From the NCBI GenBank assembly GCA_963281255.1, contig OY725502.1, forward strand, positions 744,001 through 808,000: a stretch of 64,000 nucleotides of DNA. Reading direction: 5' to 3'. Source of the stretch: Aphrocallistes beatrix (taxonomy: Eukaryota > Porifera > Hexactinellida > Sceptrulophora > Aphrocallistidae). Position 1 is the first letter of the stretch. Each line of letters starts with the position of its first letter. This document shows, one piece after another, positions 9,478 to 21,869 of the stretch. The notes under the pieces are model-generated. The model was not told the DNA's origin and did not search any database. It saw only the letters and a program-made list of their open reading frames with translations. The position numbers were made by a program, and so were the translations under genes.

Positions 9478-12400
9478 TTAATTCTGAGGTTCTGATGAGC
9501 TGTTTTGATTTAATTGCTGGATTTCTATCGGGTAGCTGTTGATGGGAGGTAGGAGCGCTTCTGTAGGAGGTGGGAGCGAGTGCAGACTATTCTTAGGCTT
9601 AGAAAAAGATTTCTTCATGACTGGAATGTGCTTACGCATGGAATGGTCGACCTTGTGAGGGAATGAAGGAACTTTCTTCTTAAGCGTGGGTGTAGGAAGT
9701 GACTGAGCTCTCTGTCTGTGTCTGATGCCTAGAGACTCTTCATACTCGAATCCAGGTTTCTCGTAGCTGGTGTAGAGTGAGAGGCTAAACGGCTTAGAAT
9801 TATCTTGTCCGCCTCTCTGTGATTTCTCTTCTCGCCTCTTCAAGCAAGCAGCCTTCGGATTGAGGTTTCTCCCTACATAGTAGAATGGAACCATCACGTA
9901 GCATGTCTCAACGTTATGACCGATAGAAGTATAAACTTACTCCTGACATCAGATTCCAACCTGTTTATAATGCCGACAGCCTGCCTTAGCACGTTTAGCT
10001 AAATAACAATATTATAAAGTACTATGGGGCGTAACCCATGGGAAAGTTAATAAAATTCCAGTCACAAGCAACCTTAGTTTGCGCGGGTTCTGCAGTGTGA
10101 ATGCAGCACATGTCTCCGAGATCTTTGAAAGCATCATTGATATCTCGTACTCGTATCCTGTAGAGTATCCATTATGACTCTGAAGCACTATATTTCAACT
10201 TAAAATGAATAGAATCAGACCTTTCTCTGGCGTTGTTAGCGTCTCTCCTGACCTGTTCCTTCACCAGTTTGTCTTTCATGTCCTCTCCAGTGATGTGGCA
10301 GCTTCCGCTCTCAGAGAGATCCGTTCTGCTCAGCGAATCCATCTCTCTCTCTAGTCCTTGAGCTTGGCACATGGTGGTGGAAATAATCTGACTCTACACA
10401 ACACTTGTAGTAATGTTCTGACTATTTGAATCTCCCTGCCGCATGGCACGCAAGAGTCAAACCTCACTTTATTCATCCGCCTAGGCTACCATATACTGCA
10501 CATGGATTACATACACAGTATAAATCCCCATCTAGAAATCATGGGTTTGATCCGATGGGTAATATCGACTCAGTTTAACCCGGCCTCTCAACTCTCAAGA
10601 TCTCGTCGTGTCTCACGATTTAGAACCACTGTTCGTAATACTATTTTCCCACATCTCACGATTTGTCACTTACCATCACACGATTAGTGAAATTACAGGT
10701 TGAGAGGCCTGTTTAACTGGGTTAGAATCAATAACAGTAGTGACTTCTATGAAAATTACTGATTTTCCTGGTAAAGGCCTAATAATGCTAGCTATTTTTG
10801 GTGCGAATTATTTTCTGCTCAATTAAGCTCTATAACATCCCAGTTTCTGGTGTGAAATCATAGAACTTAATATTTTACTCAGCAAGCATGTCGGTTTCTT
10901 TACTATCATTGTTTACTGTCTTCAAATTTAGAAGTGTTCTACCTGCACAGTGGAATCGCTGGTCGTGAGCTCTCTCGAGTCAGAGTTGGTCATACCGATG
11001 TGCTTATCCAATACGAGGAGAGCGTCATCGAGCTCTTGGTTCTGCTCTATCATTCTGAGGAGGTAGCCGGGGTCCGGGGGATAGCTCTACAGGAAGCAAT
11101 GCGTTTAACAATACCATACATTTAATAGATCAGATTTTGATCAGATTTACACACAGTTCATGGTCACCAATTCAGGTCAAACAAGCGATGTTGTTGCTAT
11201 TGCATGCTCCATGGACGGATGTGTTGGAATTCAGCTCGTAAATATCATCTTACCGACGTTATTGAACTTACACAGCTAATAATCAATAACAATAGCCCAA
11301 ATGGCGACTAAAAGGCACACGAGAAAAGTCGCATAGTGAAGTAATAAAAGAAATGCTGGAAGTCATTTTTCGTGGCTGGACATAAAAACTCGCAAGTCGT
11401 GATATGTATTTCATGGTCAATATTCTTTCTTCCTCAGGTTTCCTGATGCAGCCAGTAATATCTACGAACATCAGATAATTTCGCCAAATACATTTAACTA
11501 TGCTGAGATAGCACCAAACAGTTCCTCATGCAATAATGCTAAAACGGCATATACTGTTCCTATAGAATTAGGTTATTTTCTTGTCATGTCAATTCTGAAT
11601 AAAGGGATACGGATTCTGATTTAGCAACAAACATTATATCTCAATAGAGGTTTCTTTCTCTACAATGAGCTAAATAATATTCCTGTTTTACTAAAAGTTG
11701 AAATTCGGATTCAGAAGCCTCGAATAAAATTGTAAATGTGCTCGACTGCTCGTGTAGAAGTTTCAACTCACCATTCTGATCCCAGGAAGTTGTAACACAG
11801 GCAACTCGAGCATATCTAGATAATAGCGATTATTATTGTAAGTGGATTGAGTTGGTTATAGCAACCAATCTTCACAATGCATTACCTGATGGTGGATAAT
11901 GTCTTGTATCTAGCATGCTGTGGTTTTTATGTAGCATCTAAAGATGTAGAATTTGAATGGGTTAATAATATTATGGTATTATTCTGGTATTAATAGGCGC
12001 CAAATTTTGAAAAGTAGGGATAAACACATGCACTGTATATTTAACATTCTACATTAAACACTAAATAAAAATATTGAGATTTTTCAGGTTCCCCCAGCGC
12101 CTATCATTCCATCTGCAAAATCCTTTTTATACGTATATTACTGTTTTTCATCAGTGACCTGAATCTCAGGGTAAAGGAGCTAACAGCGTTAATTCTTGTT
12201 GCTTACCGTGTCAATGCTCTGTGATGTATTGGGACATTCTGACGTATCTGGTGGCACAAGTAAACTCGCTGTGAAGACAAGATATAATAAAACTCCTTAC
12301 AACTCAATCAGCACCGAACTTCCACATGTAACAAGCTGTTATTACACTAACCTGCTTCTACACATAATTCTGGAGTGTCTTGTAAGAAGATAGCTTGCCC

Positions 12401-15137
12401 AGGGTCGATTCCATCCTGTAAATGTGTTTCCATTGAATAAGTATCAAAGAATATCGAAAAATTGGAACATGACAACCTAACTATCATTATGAGAATTCCC
12501 AAAAATGCTCGTAACAAAGGCTTTGATCGTCTCGTCAAACCCCTTTGATCACAGGATACTATTCTATAGACCTAGTGGCGGCTACTAAGATAGCATCCAT
12601 TATTCAGTTCAAAGCCGGGAAAACTGACAAATATTTGAAATCAAAGAACTGTGTTAAATGTCTGTGTCGGTGCAATCTAGTGTAGCCATTATAATATGAC
12701 CGAATTAGTCAGTGCGTCTAGCACCATTGTATCAGTTAACCAAAAGAAAACGGTGAATCTAAGATGCCCATGTATTCATTCAGGTTCAGTGCACACAGTT
12801 ATGCCTTTGAGAGTATTCTAACCAATTCCATCTACTATACAAGCTATCCTTGTGTAAATTCATTATATCATAGTTTATCCTTTTATCTCATCATAATTTC
12901 ATCATATTTTCACACAACACAGCTGACTGCTAGATAGTAGCAATAGAGATTCAGTAGTGTACATACCATTTTCGATTCTTGTGTTGGTTGCCGATAATAA
13001 TCTTTAATTCTTTGTTTGGAGGGAATAGCAGGGTTTAATGTGCAGTGAGGAGTGTCCCCAGGGTAGCAAGGGGTATCTGATTCAGAATGAGATAGATGCT
13101 CTAAAGCGCAGAGTTACATATTTTAAAATCTACTTCAATCAAATGGATGACCTTATTTGGTCAATTGAAATTGGAATAAGGAATTGAAAAGATCGATAAA
13201 CGAATGTACTATGCTGGATTCTACCACTTAAATAGAACAGTACTGTGTTCTCAATACTTGAAATTTGATTCCATCATACATAATTTTGTTTTGTAATTTA
13301 TGTCTGAGATTTCGAGATAATTAATTTAATGCTAACAATTGCTACCTCAAAAACTACGCTTGGTCCCAGTGTTTCTCAGCTATTCAAAGGAAACCGATAA
13401 AATCAATAATTCAGTTAAGGAAATTTGAAATCATTCGTTTCAAAAGATACCCTAAAATAATCTAGTCATCAATACATCCTATGAAATTATGTCGAGTTGA
13501 TTCAATTTCATACAAAATTACTTGTGTAAGATTCAATTAATTGAATTCCACAATAGTGTCACTTTTTAAGGATTGAAATGGCGCAAAAGTTTTGAGAATC
13601 CGCATTTTAACCTTCGTTATTTATATTACTCAATTAAAAAAAATCCAATTTATTCTTAAATAATTATAAATATTAGGTGTCTATCCAAGATAAATTTTCA
13701 AAACAGTATATAAATTCAAGGAGAAATTCAATTAATGTTTGTTAAATAAAAAAAAGAACAACGATGAAGATTTATCATTAAAAAATATTTTTTGTTGATA
13801 TAAAACCTAGTAGAAACACGTGAATTATCCTAGTAAATAATGGTAACTAAAATGAACGTATTTTAACAGTTGTTAATGACATGTAGATATTATATTACCT
13901 GGAAGGAAGAAAAAATTATCTTGTTTCTCCATCTTCAAGAGTAAAAAAAGAAGTATATGCCAATTCAATTCGTCGATATTTAAAGCAGGCTGCTATCAGA
14001 TGTACAAACACATCTACCTAAAAGTAATAAAATTACGATTTTTTCCGATTAACGAAATGAAAATATTAGCATATTTGACTCCAATTCTAAAACTGAGAGA
14101 GTTTATATACTCGTGTATTCAGCTAGAGATGGTTCACAACTAGCCGCTCACTTAATCGAGGGAGCGAATATGGCTTTAGGATGAGATGGAATTCTAAAGG
14201 TGGCTATCTCATTCGCTTTCATATCATTTGTTAATCTTGGGTAGAATAATGCGATACCTGACAAAGTACTGAAAGGAGTATACTAGTCTAATAGATCGGG
14301 TTTAGAAATCAGATTTTCTGGGATTTAACAAACTATTTCCATCACAATTACTTCTAAAAAATAGCGTACTTCCATGTAAAAATAAGATTTCATTCATTTC
14401 TCAGAACTTATTTGTAATAAATAATTAAAACATTCCTGAAGCAGCAACCCGATTCTTGGTCAGACATCGAGGGATTTCAGATTGTAAAGGCAGTCTGAAT
14501 TGAGTGATTATTTTAAATGAGTATATAATATAGTTTTATTCTTCATTTATTACTTTTATACCCTTACCGATATAGAGAAATTATTGATATTTAATAACTT
14601 TAATTATCTAAATATTTCGCTCATTCAAACCTCTTCGGTGCCAGCATGTTCGGATGAAGTGACGTCCTACTTATGTACAATGTATATGTTAAGCCAACGG
14701 CATATCGTGTATATATACATTTGCGAAAATTATTTACGAAATGTTGGGTTACTAAGAATAAATCGCTAGATTGGTGGCTTATAGAGGTCACTTTCCTATT
14801 AACCGATGATCCTTAAATGGTCAGATTGCGGGATAACGGATTAACGAGGTCAGGAATTATTGCGTTCATTTTAGGTTGAGTTCATTTTAAGTCATCCGTG
14901 AACAGAAATTATGTCAGTTTAGTCAAATTCAAGATTATACATGATGCGTTATATTATTTAATTATCCATTTTAAACATACCTGGGTAATTTTAATCTCAC
15001 CGTACTCAAAATATTGAGTATCTAGATTACATTTTGGAATAAGACAATAATCTTCTCTTCTTTCGTATTCATTGGGATATTGTTTGTAATTAACTTCAGA
15101 TTCGTAAGGAGAAAAAGGGAGAATCATCATCGTACTT
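9478..15137 (-). CDS. E-protein class I bHLH transcription factor (TCF3/4/12, daughterless type), multi-exon
   Basis: Rebuilt from GT-AG sites and reading phase. Exons on the minus strand, in order: 15137-14981, 13932-13899, 13076-12967, 12415-12352, 12268-12207, 11086-10943, 10387-10221, 10157-10073, 9998-9941 and 9872-9478 (stop). All joins keep the frame. The basic region RRDANNARERIRVRDIN spans the 10221/10157 junction; the loop and helix 2 (QAVGIINRLESDVR) follow, then RNLNPKAACLKRREE, which is the hallmark tail of E proteins. The exon at 10943-11086 carries ELDDALLVLDKH, matching the LDDAIHVLRNH motif of TCF proteins. From the ATG at 13932 the product would be 372 residues; an extra in-phase exon at 14981-15137 suggests the gene starts further upstream. 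E proteins dimerise with tissue-specific bHLH factors on E-boxes. The bHLH part is certain; the N-terminal exons are less so. Confidence 0.85.
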
Positions 15138-15892
15138 CTACAAGTGAAGCTTGAATGCAACAGGTACAGCTTAACAACACTATGACATTACAGTATACCT
15201 ATTAAATCCCGTATTCTTATTACCTCTAACAAACTCAATGAAATAAAGGATTCTTCTGGTTAGTCGCCAAGAAATACTCACGTAGAATCAATTGAGTATC
15301 TTATTTCTATTGTTTTAAATACCAACTTACCAAGGCATTGCTTTAACACTATATCCTACCGTGTATTCCGTTTAGGGACCAAATATTAAATGGCGGGCAG
15401 GTGATGTCCAAGGTGAATTTGCATTTATAAATAAGTGATCTGGATTCTGGTCCTTAAGAGGAAATCCTTAGACGGCCAGGGGTTATACATTTTAAGGGGA
15501 TACCTGGTTCTGGGGTATATAATGTCCTTTCTTTACCCGGCATTTATTTCTTAAATATACACCGACCTACTAGTTATAGAAGATAGCAATAACTGTAACA
15601 ATCTATGCCGTGTAGTATAGTATCTCCAGGAAAAATGTTTAAATATATAATTAATATAAATTAATAAAAAGAAATAAAATTCCTTACAAATGAAAAGCTT
15701 CGTTCCATTCTCAAACCATTCATGCAATAGCGATCACTTTACTTTGAAGACAAAATAAATTCACAGCTACATGATTAAGCAAAATTTACCAATCAGTATC
15801 ACCCTGATTTAATTAACTCAGTTCTAACATAGTTTTGCCTAGTGGCATTGTGTGTATTATAAACAACAAAATTAGAGCAAATCAAACTGCTA

Positions 15893-15980
15893 CTCTAGGG
15901 GTCCGAATAAACGGGCCCCCCGCTTATTAATTATTGAGAATTTTCAACCCCCCCCCCCCCGTTTATTCGGACCCCTAGAG
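15893..15980. mobile_element. 88-bp palindromic MITE
   Basis: Termini CTCTAGGGGTCCGAATAAAC and its complement face each other, flanked by TA on both sides (15891-15892, 15981-15982). The middle holds a run of C residues ending at 15960. The structure fits a very short mariner-like non-autonomous element. Confidence 0.6.
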
Positions 15981-17167
15981 TAACTAGTTACTACCACTAT
16001 AACATTAACATAGATTATACTTGGTACTACACACATATATTTAATGATATAAGTTTTTAAGTGTTTCAAATTATGTGCGTTGAAACTTCGTGTTCAGATA
16101 AACGCTGATTGGCTTACGAGGTGACAAAACTTAAACGGTAGACATGAGTAACAAGATTGAACATATCGAAATTTATTTCTTAAATGCTAAATACTTCCGC
16201 TATTAAAATAGAATAATTTTCCGGCCGATATGATTCAAATTAGATAATAAGTGAGTTAGGTCATCCGAGTTTCAACTATAATTAGTACACATGTGTAGTC
16301 ATTCAACAGTATATAATTACTGGAAGTAATGCTCTGCCATCCTAGATCCTAGCGGATAAACTTGCCAATCGAACTTCAGAAGTCACATAAGTAGCTTCAA
16401 GAGACGGTATGTCCGGAACTTCCTTTATTGGTTCAACTGTCACTTACTATCATTATCGGTAATATGACCAGATAACTAAAAGAATGGAAGAAAGACAATG
16501 TAATTAGTAGATATGTACACATTGATAGTTTCTGGAGTTCACACACACGATAACAAGCAACTGTGAGCAGGTCATTACCATTTCGGAATCTCACACTTAT
16601 CTCTTCTTTAATATCTTAATTCATTCAGTAAAGAGTTACAAGTCCTGCTAACGAATCAAATCTCGATTGGAAATAATTTAGATAATTTGTCCATTGTACA
16701 ACATCACATATGTACGGAAGTTAATCGTGTCAGAATCAATCCTTTGATAAATAGATGAATAACAATGGGATATAAGTACATATTGAAAGTTTCAAGCTCA
16801 AATTAAGAGAACCAACTGTTTCTAAGTCTGCTTATTATGTATACTTAAATCTAATCTCTTAAGGAGAATGAAACCATGTATATTTACTGCGAGGATTTCG
16901 TTAATTTTGACTTAATCTGGACTTGGAGAAATTACTTCCATTCTAATGAGAAAGTAAGTTATTATTGTCGTGATAAGGTATTAGTGATAAGGTAAGGTTC
17001 CAAATTTATAGAATATTCGGAAATATTCAAAATCAATTAAATTTGGAAGTATTCACTTGATTGATCTTCCTTTGTCCAATAATGTTCGATTGAATAAGTA
17101 AATTTGCTCCTACCAATTAGAACCCGTCACAGTCTGCGAATGCACGGAAGAATTGGAAGGCTTACGT

Positions 17168-17432
17168 CAGTTGTTCTCAACCTTTTTCTACCCGTGTACC
17201 CCCAGGCCTAGTTTCAAATCAATTAGGAGTTTGCTTTACTTATAGAATGCGAATATTTAGTAATCAATGAATACAGAGTAGTAGAGTAGTTAGAATAAAG
17301 TAGTATTTACGTAGATTACAACCACATCTTTCGCAGCCAGATATGTTCTCAGTTCAAAAAGCTTTAGTTCCCTACTCCTGGACCCGTGCACCCCCAAATT
17401 AAGGTCCGCACACCATAGGTTGGGAGACGCTG
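17168..17432. mobile_element. hAT-type MITE relic
   Basis: The left end CAGTTGTTCTCAACC and the complement of the right end, CAGCGTCTCCCAACC, match at 10 of 15 positions. Flanks are near-identical 8-bp direct repeats, gcttacgt (17160-17167) and gcttatgt (17433-17440), the target duplication length of hAT elements. No transposase frame is present in the 265 bp. Confidence 0.6.
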
Positions 17433-19015
17433 GCTTATGTATAAGAGAAGTACAATGTTTCCCAAAATGTCAGATCCTAAATATGATTACTGGATTTACA
17501 GATGCAAATGCAAACTGGTATATTTTGCAGCATGAGGTTAATGCTGAAAGTACTACTACCATTTTTGATTCAACAATACTGAGGTAATCAGGATGATTTT
17601 ATATGTCATACTAGTACATGGCTAGGTACGTATTCTTCATGAGATCATTAAGATGTAGGTTGTTCTGATATAGTTTGAGCATGCAGATATGAATAGAACT
17701 TATCTCTTCAATTTACAGATCTTTACATTCATTCCTACTACTTTAAAATTCACATCATTTTCTTTGGGAGACGGTGTATAAAACAACAAATTTTGCAGAG
17801 TAACTGAAATATTATTAGAAACACTCCCGCCAAGTAATAGTTTATCGTAAATGTATTTTCCAAAAGTATGTAAATCTAATTTATTTATAACAATTTCGCC
17901 TAAACTTATTCATATGAAATGTTCTTGCAAGAAATACACAGTACAATAGCACTAATTATGGTCGAGATTGTCAAGAATCATCTGGTTAAATAACTTCATT
18001 ATTCGAAAATAATTGTGCAATTAACAAACTATTGTCCTTTTGTGTCATTCGTCATTTAAGAGAATACTTCGAAGTTCATGTCAAATTGAACTGAACTAAA
18101 ATTATCTTGAACAGACAGATGCGTAGTCGCAACAATAATAAATTTAGACTTAACACTCGTTTGCGTATGCAGGGAAATATTCTACAATCTTGTAGGATGT
18201 TTCATCGAGCTTAAGTTCCGGGAGTGACCAAATATACAGGCGTATATCTCGAAGAGTAGCCGGGGTAGTTATTATTTTTTAGCCCCATTTACCACCTGAT
18301 GCATGATGAAAAAATAATTTTCAGATAAAAGAAACTTTCAATGGTTACACGAGTGGTTGGCTAAATGGTAGGAGGGAATGATTTGCTGTAAACTTTATTC
18401 CTGGGGTTAGAAAAAAGTAGCATCCTCTTTGGGGGATACTATTTGGGTATACATATACGGTATTTTATTAAACTTACGTTCTTTAGGACTGACATGAATA
18501 AAATATTTTTCGTCATTTGGAAGAATATTTGTGGAAATGAGTGGGATTTAAAGCTGGAAAGCCAAGCCAAGATTAGTAGATAGAGGAAAAAATATCACAT
18601 GCATATTTGAATTCATAGTCAAAAATTTGATAGTCAGTACTATTAGAAAAGTAATTGCAAAGTGCAGCCTACACAATTATAATCAAAAAAGACCAAGCTA
18701 GTATGACACTTAACAATGGTAGGCGGTTTGACCCTATATAAATAGATGAAATAATGTTATATGCAAGAAGAACGGAGTAACACTGATATAAGATACAGAT
18801 CTTTCGTTTGAATAATAAATATGATCAAGGTAAGAAGAATGAATTTAAATGAGATGAAATACTATAGGATCTGACAAGATTGTAATATGCTTTCCAAGAT
18901 TTGCAGTTTGCCTTTAGGTCTCGGGTTACAAAAGAGTTGAATTGCTAGATTTATTGTATTTTATTATTAGGTATTCAACAGAACTAATCTTACTTTGTTT
19001 GGAGAAGCGCATAGA

Positions 19016-20680
19016 ATGGCTTCCCTAGGATCGAGTGAATGTCTATTCCCAAATGGAACTACAAAGAATAGCAAGAAGTCGTTGATGCGCCGGACTGTTC
19101 TAACCAACTCGACGCGTATCAAGCGTACAGAGAGTATATGCTCTATCCCCAATTTCTTAGTTCAACAGCGTCACAGCCTCAAGAACTTCATCGTGGAGAT
19201 GGAGAAGCACTTTCCTGTGGCAGTGAAGATTGCAGTTGGATTTCATGGACTGGAAGAGGATGACAGTCTCTCCATTGACGAGGAATTGATAATATACTAC
19301 CGAGATAACATGTTGAGCCTTGTAGGCACCACGAACAGCGGGAAGGAAATGACAATCGCTGTTAACAGCAAGAACAATATCGATATAACAATTTTATCAG
19401 AAGATATCGAGTATGAGAAAACCTACTGGCACACAGTGGAGGGGCTATACAACATGAAGCAATTGCCTAGGAGGATCAACGCGTTAGGAAGTTTTAGAGT
19501 GGGAAATGTGCTGGTCGGGAAAGGAGACATTTTGGGATTGAAAGAGAGAACAAGAAATGGAATCATAGCGGAAAAAAGTTTCGATGAGTCAAAGCCGATC
19601 CAATTTCTGATTCCACGCAACATTCCAGTTAATTTCAGCTGTGTCCTGACATTACAACCTGAACCGGTGAAGAAGGCGAAGGCAAAATTTGTCTATCCTC
19701 AGCGAGTGCTGCTACACTTCAAAGACAAGGAGAAGGAAGTGCTGCCATTCACGATAACCGGCGTGGAAGCGCACGGTGTCGTGTTGGCCAATACATTTTA
19801 CTACAACAACGAAGACTTCATGGAGATATCGAGCGAACTGTTCGCAATTGAGGAAAAACTTCCAATTGAGTTGCAACTCATTGGAAAAGCAAATGTGATG
19901 GAAGACTGCGACACTGTAGAAGATCTGTATATGCGCTATGAAAACCTGCGTACATTTGGCCGCTCGATTCAATATAATGCAAACGTAGCAACATTCCGCG
20001 CACAGCCCCATCCCGAAGTAAAGGAGTACGTGGATATGTTGCACAATTTGAAAGACAACCATGCATTAAAAAGAGTGGATACCCAAATCTATGAGGTAGT
20101 AAATGATCCCGATAGCGCCACCCCACCAGATTTGGTACTTCAAAAACAATCGAGCGGGTCAAGTCAGGGTAGCAACGAGAAATATTTGTACAACGATATA
20201 AACGAGGGACATTTCGCGAAACTTCCAGCCTACCATATCGACTCGAGTGACGATCTCTTTGATCAGACAAAGCAATCAGTAACCAAGGATCATGCAAACA
20301 CTCCGCTCATATCCCGCTATCTCAGAAAGGAGTTCTACAAAATTACAGATCAGGAGGTAGTGGAGCTGTTGAGGAGATTGAGGCTGGAAAAGTATACCGA
20401 AAAATTCTCAGAGGAATCAGTGAATGGAGAGCTACTCACTGAACTAGAAGATGAAGACCTGAAGGAACTCGGGGTAGGCAGCAGTCTACATAGGAAAAAA
20501 CTTTTGCTGGTAGCTAAAAAGTTGAAAAATGGCGAAAATATTTCTGCCTTTTTGGTTGAGAAAGTGCCTGAGAAAGTGCCTGAGAAAGTGTCTGAGAAAG
20601 TGCCTGAGAAGGTATTTGAGAAGGTGGTACCGTCCAACGTTGCTCCCCTGTTGACTTTTGATGATGTCAGCAAATGCTGA
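19016..20680 (+). CDS. CABIT and SAM domain protein, GAREM-like
   Basis: A single open frame of 554 residues from ATG 19016; the frame is open a little further upstream to TAG 18968, so an upstream spliced exon is possible. Residues about 45-310 have the character of a CABIT domain (SLKNFIVEMEKHFPVAVKI, then a second half from LPRRINALGSFRVGN to AFVYPQRV-like and FYYNNEDFMEISSELF). The C-terminal part, about residues 450-515, is a SAM domain (EVVELLRRLRLEKYTEKF to DLKELGVGSSLHRKKLL). CABIT plus C-terminal SAM is the layout of GAREM1/2, adaptors that bind GRB2 and modulate ERK signalling; function here is inferred. Clear proline-rich GRB2 sites were not seen. The tail carries a 12-bp tandem repeat encoding EKVP-type units (about 20558-20628). 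Confidence 0.75.
   Translation: MASLGSSECLFPNGTTKNSKKSLMRRTVLTNSTRIKRTESICSIPNFLVQQRHSLKNFIVEMEKHFPVAVKIAVGFHGLEEDDSLSIDEELIIYYRDNMLSLVGTTNSGKEMTIAVNSKNNIDITILSEDIEYEKTYWHTVEGLYNMKQLPRRINALGSFRVGNVLVGKGDILGLKERTRNGIIAEKSFDESKPIQFLIPRNIPVNFSCVLTLQPEPVKKAKAKFVYPQRVLLHFKDKEKEVLPFTITGVEAHGVVLANTFYYNNEDFMEISSELFAIEEKLPIELQLIGKANVMEDCDTVEDLYMRYENLRTFGRSIQYNANVATFRAQPHPEVKEYVDMLHNLKDNHALKRVDTQIYEVVNDPDSATPPDLVLQKQSSGSSQGSNEKYLYNDINEGHFAKLPAYHIDSSDDLFDQTKQSVTKDHANTPLISRYLRKEFYKITDQEVVELLRRLRLEKYTEKFSEESVNGELLTELEDEDLKELGVGSSLHRKKLLLVAKKLKNGENISAFLVEKVPEKVPEKVSEKVPEKVFEKVVPSNVAPLLTFDDVSKC
20558..20628 (+). repeat. 12-bp coding tandem repeat
   Basis: About six copies of a gagaaagtgcct-like unit encode EKVP, EKVS and EKVF tetrapeptides at the C-terminus of the GAREM-like protein, after its SAM domain. 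Confidence 0.8.
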
Positions 20681-21703
20681 AAAACCTCCTTGAACCTAAT
20701 TTAACATGTAAACTTTTTTTTGCTTTACTAGTGCTCTAATGAAACTTGTTGTTACAGTACGTATGTGATACCTAGAAGAGTTCATACAATCATTGTCCGT
20801 GATTCGTATACATTTCATTAAATTTTCTATGCATGTAGTTCATTGAAAGAGGCAAATCATCACAACTACAATCAATGGCGTAGCCAGAGCTCAGAGTTTG
20901 GGGGAGGTTATTTAAAGATAAGAAATGAGATCAAGTTTGAACCTTCCTTGCATCTCTGGCGCCTTACTCTGGTCGGTAAATACACTCACGGCGATGAAAC
21001 GTGCATCCGAATCTTAATGTATAAAGGCCTGAAAATAGTGTACTTGATTGTCTAACTAATGTTATCTAGAAATAATTAGCGGATGGCTACAGACAGGAAG
21101 CTGAATCGACTGAATTATCATAAAACTGCTCCATTATGCGGAACTGACAAATCATTTGGCAAAATTTCAACTTACTAAAGAATATACAAAGTTGAATATA
21201 ATAAAATGCTCAATTTCAAATATTAATTAAACCCAGAATTCCTGCAGACTAGCCTGCATAAGCTTACGTAGCACAACACCGTAACCCACAATATTTTTCT
21301 TTATTCTTTTATTTACCGAACAGGTTTCATACTCGTCAACAGTTTTGTCTGCTAGTCAATCCAATAATTGATTGAGAGAATAATCCATGAATGGCGTAGG
21401 AGGAGTGTTTCCCTCAGGATTATTGGAAAGCGGGTTAATTTTTGCAATTTTTGTGCGGTTTATTCGGGTAAATTGCATTATTTAACAACTAAATCACGTC
21501 ATTCGACAAGCTAAGGGTGCTAAATAGCGCGGTTAACGCGCTCGGCGGGAAACACTGTGGTAGGAGGAGTGCTTAGCTGACAGGATGGGAGCCCAGGAAT
21601 AAATAAATAAAATGAAAAATGACAAAAACCAAAGCCGGAATAGTATAAACCTAAAATTGAGTTTGCAAACAGTTTAACATTCCAACCAAAGAGCAGTCAG
21701 TAT
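20681..21703. other. Intergenic, no gene seen
   Basis: AT-rich 3' flank of the GAREM-like gene. A short stretch near 20876-20905 (tggcgtagccag followed by a G-run) resembles termini of dispersed repeats also hinted at near 31130 and 54008, but no complete element was delimited. Confidence 0.35.
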
Positions 21704-21869
21704 TCAGGGAAACTGGGCAGGTAAGTACTTAGATGTAGGAACAAGAAATATTTTTCGATTGGCACTCAGACCATTGTCAGTGTAGCGAGTAAATCCGGCA
21801 GCGTGCAAGGGGTCTCCTAGGATTTCCAAGGACAACACAAGTTGCTGGGAAGGCAAAATGCCAGTTTTC
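21704..21869 (-). CDS. Candidate terminal exon of unknown gene
   Basis: On the minus strand an acceptor (gcatag before 21869) opens a frame of 54 codons plus a stop at 21704-21706, with coding-like composition: TGILPSQQLVLSLEILGD, then YTDNGLSANRKIFLVP. It would need an upstream exon ending in phase 2, which I could not find with confidence between 21.9 and 24.6 kb. The product is not recognised; it may be chance. Confidence 0.25.

Larger units (their letters stand above)
15138..19015. other. Long AT-rich gene-poor stretch
   Basis: Upstream of the E-protein exon at 15137 and before the GAREM-like start. It holds the palindromic MITE at 15893 and a hAT-type relic at 17168. Possible further E-protein 5' exons exist: a strong GTGAGT donor on the minus strand lies beside 15287, but no start exon was resolved. 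No other gene is supported. Confidence 0.4.

Noticed and set aside
11772..11815. Possible extra E-protein exon (44 bp) with good splice sites
   Set aside because: Including it breaks the frame between exons 12268-12207 and 11086-10943, which join cleanly without it.
20843..21055. 70-codon plus-strand frame after the GAREM-like gene
   Set aside because: It begins in sequence resembling a dispersed repeat end and shows no domain or coding-like pattern.
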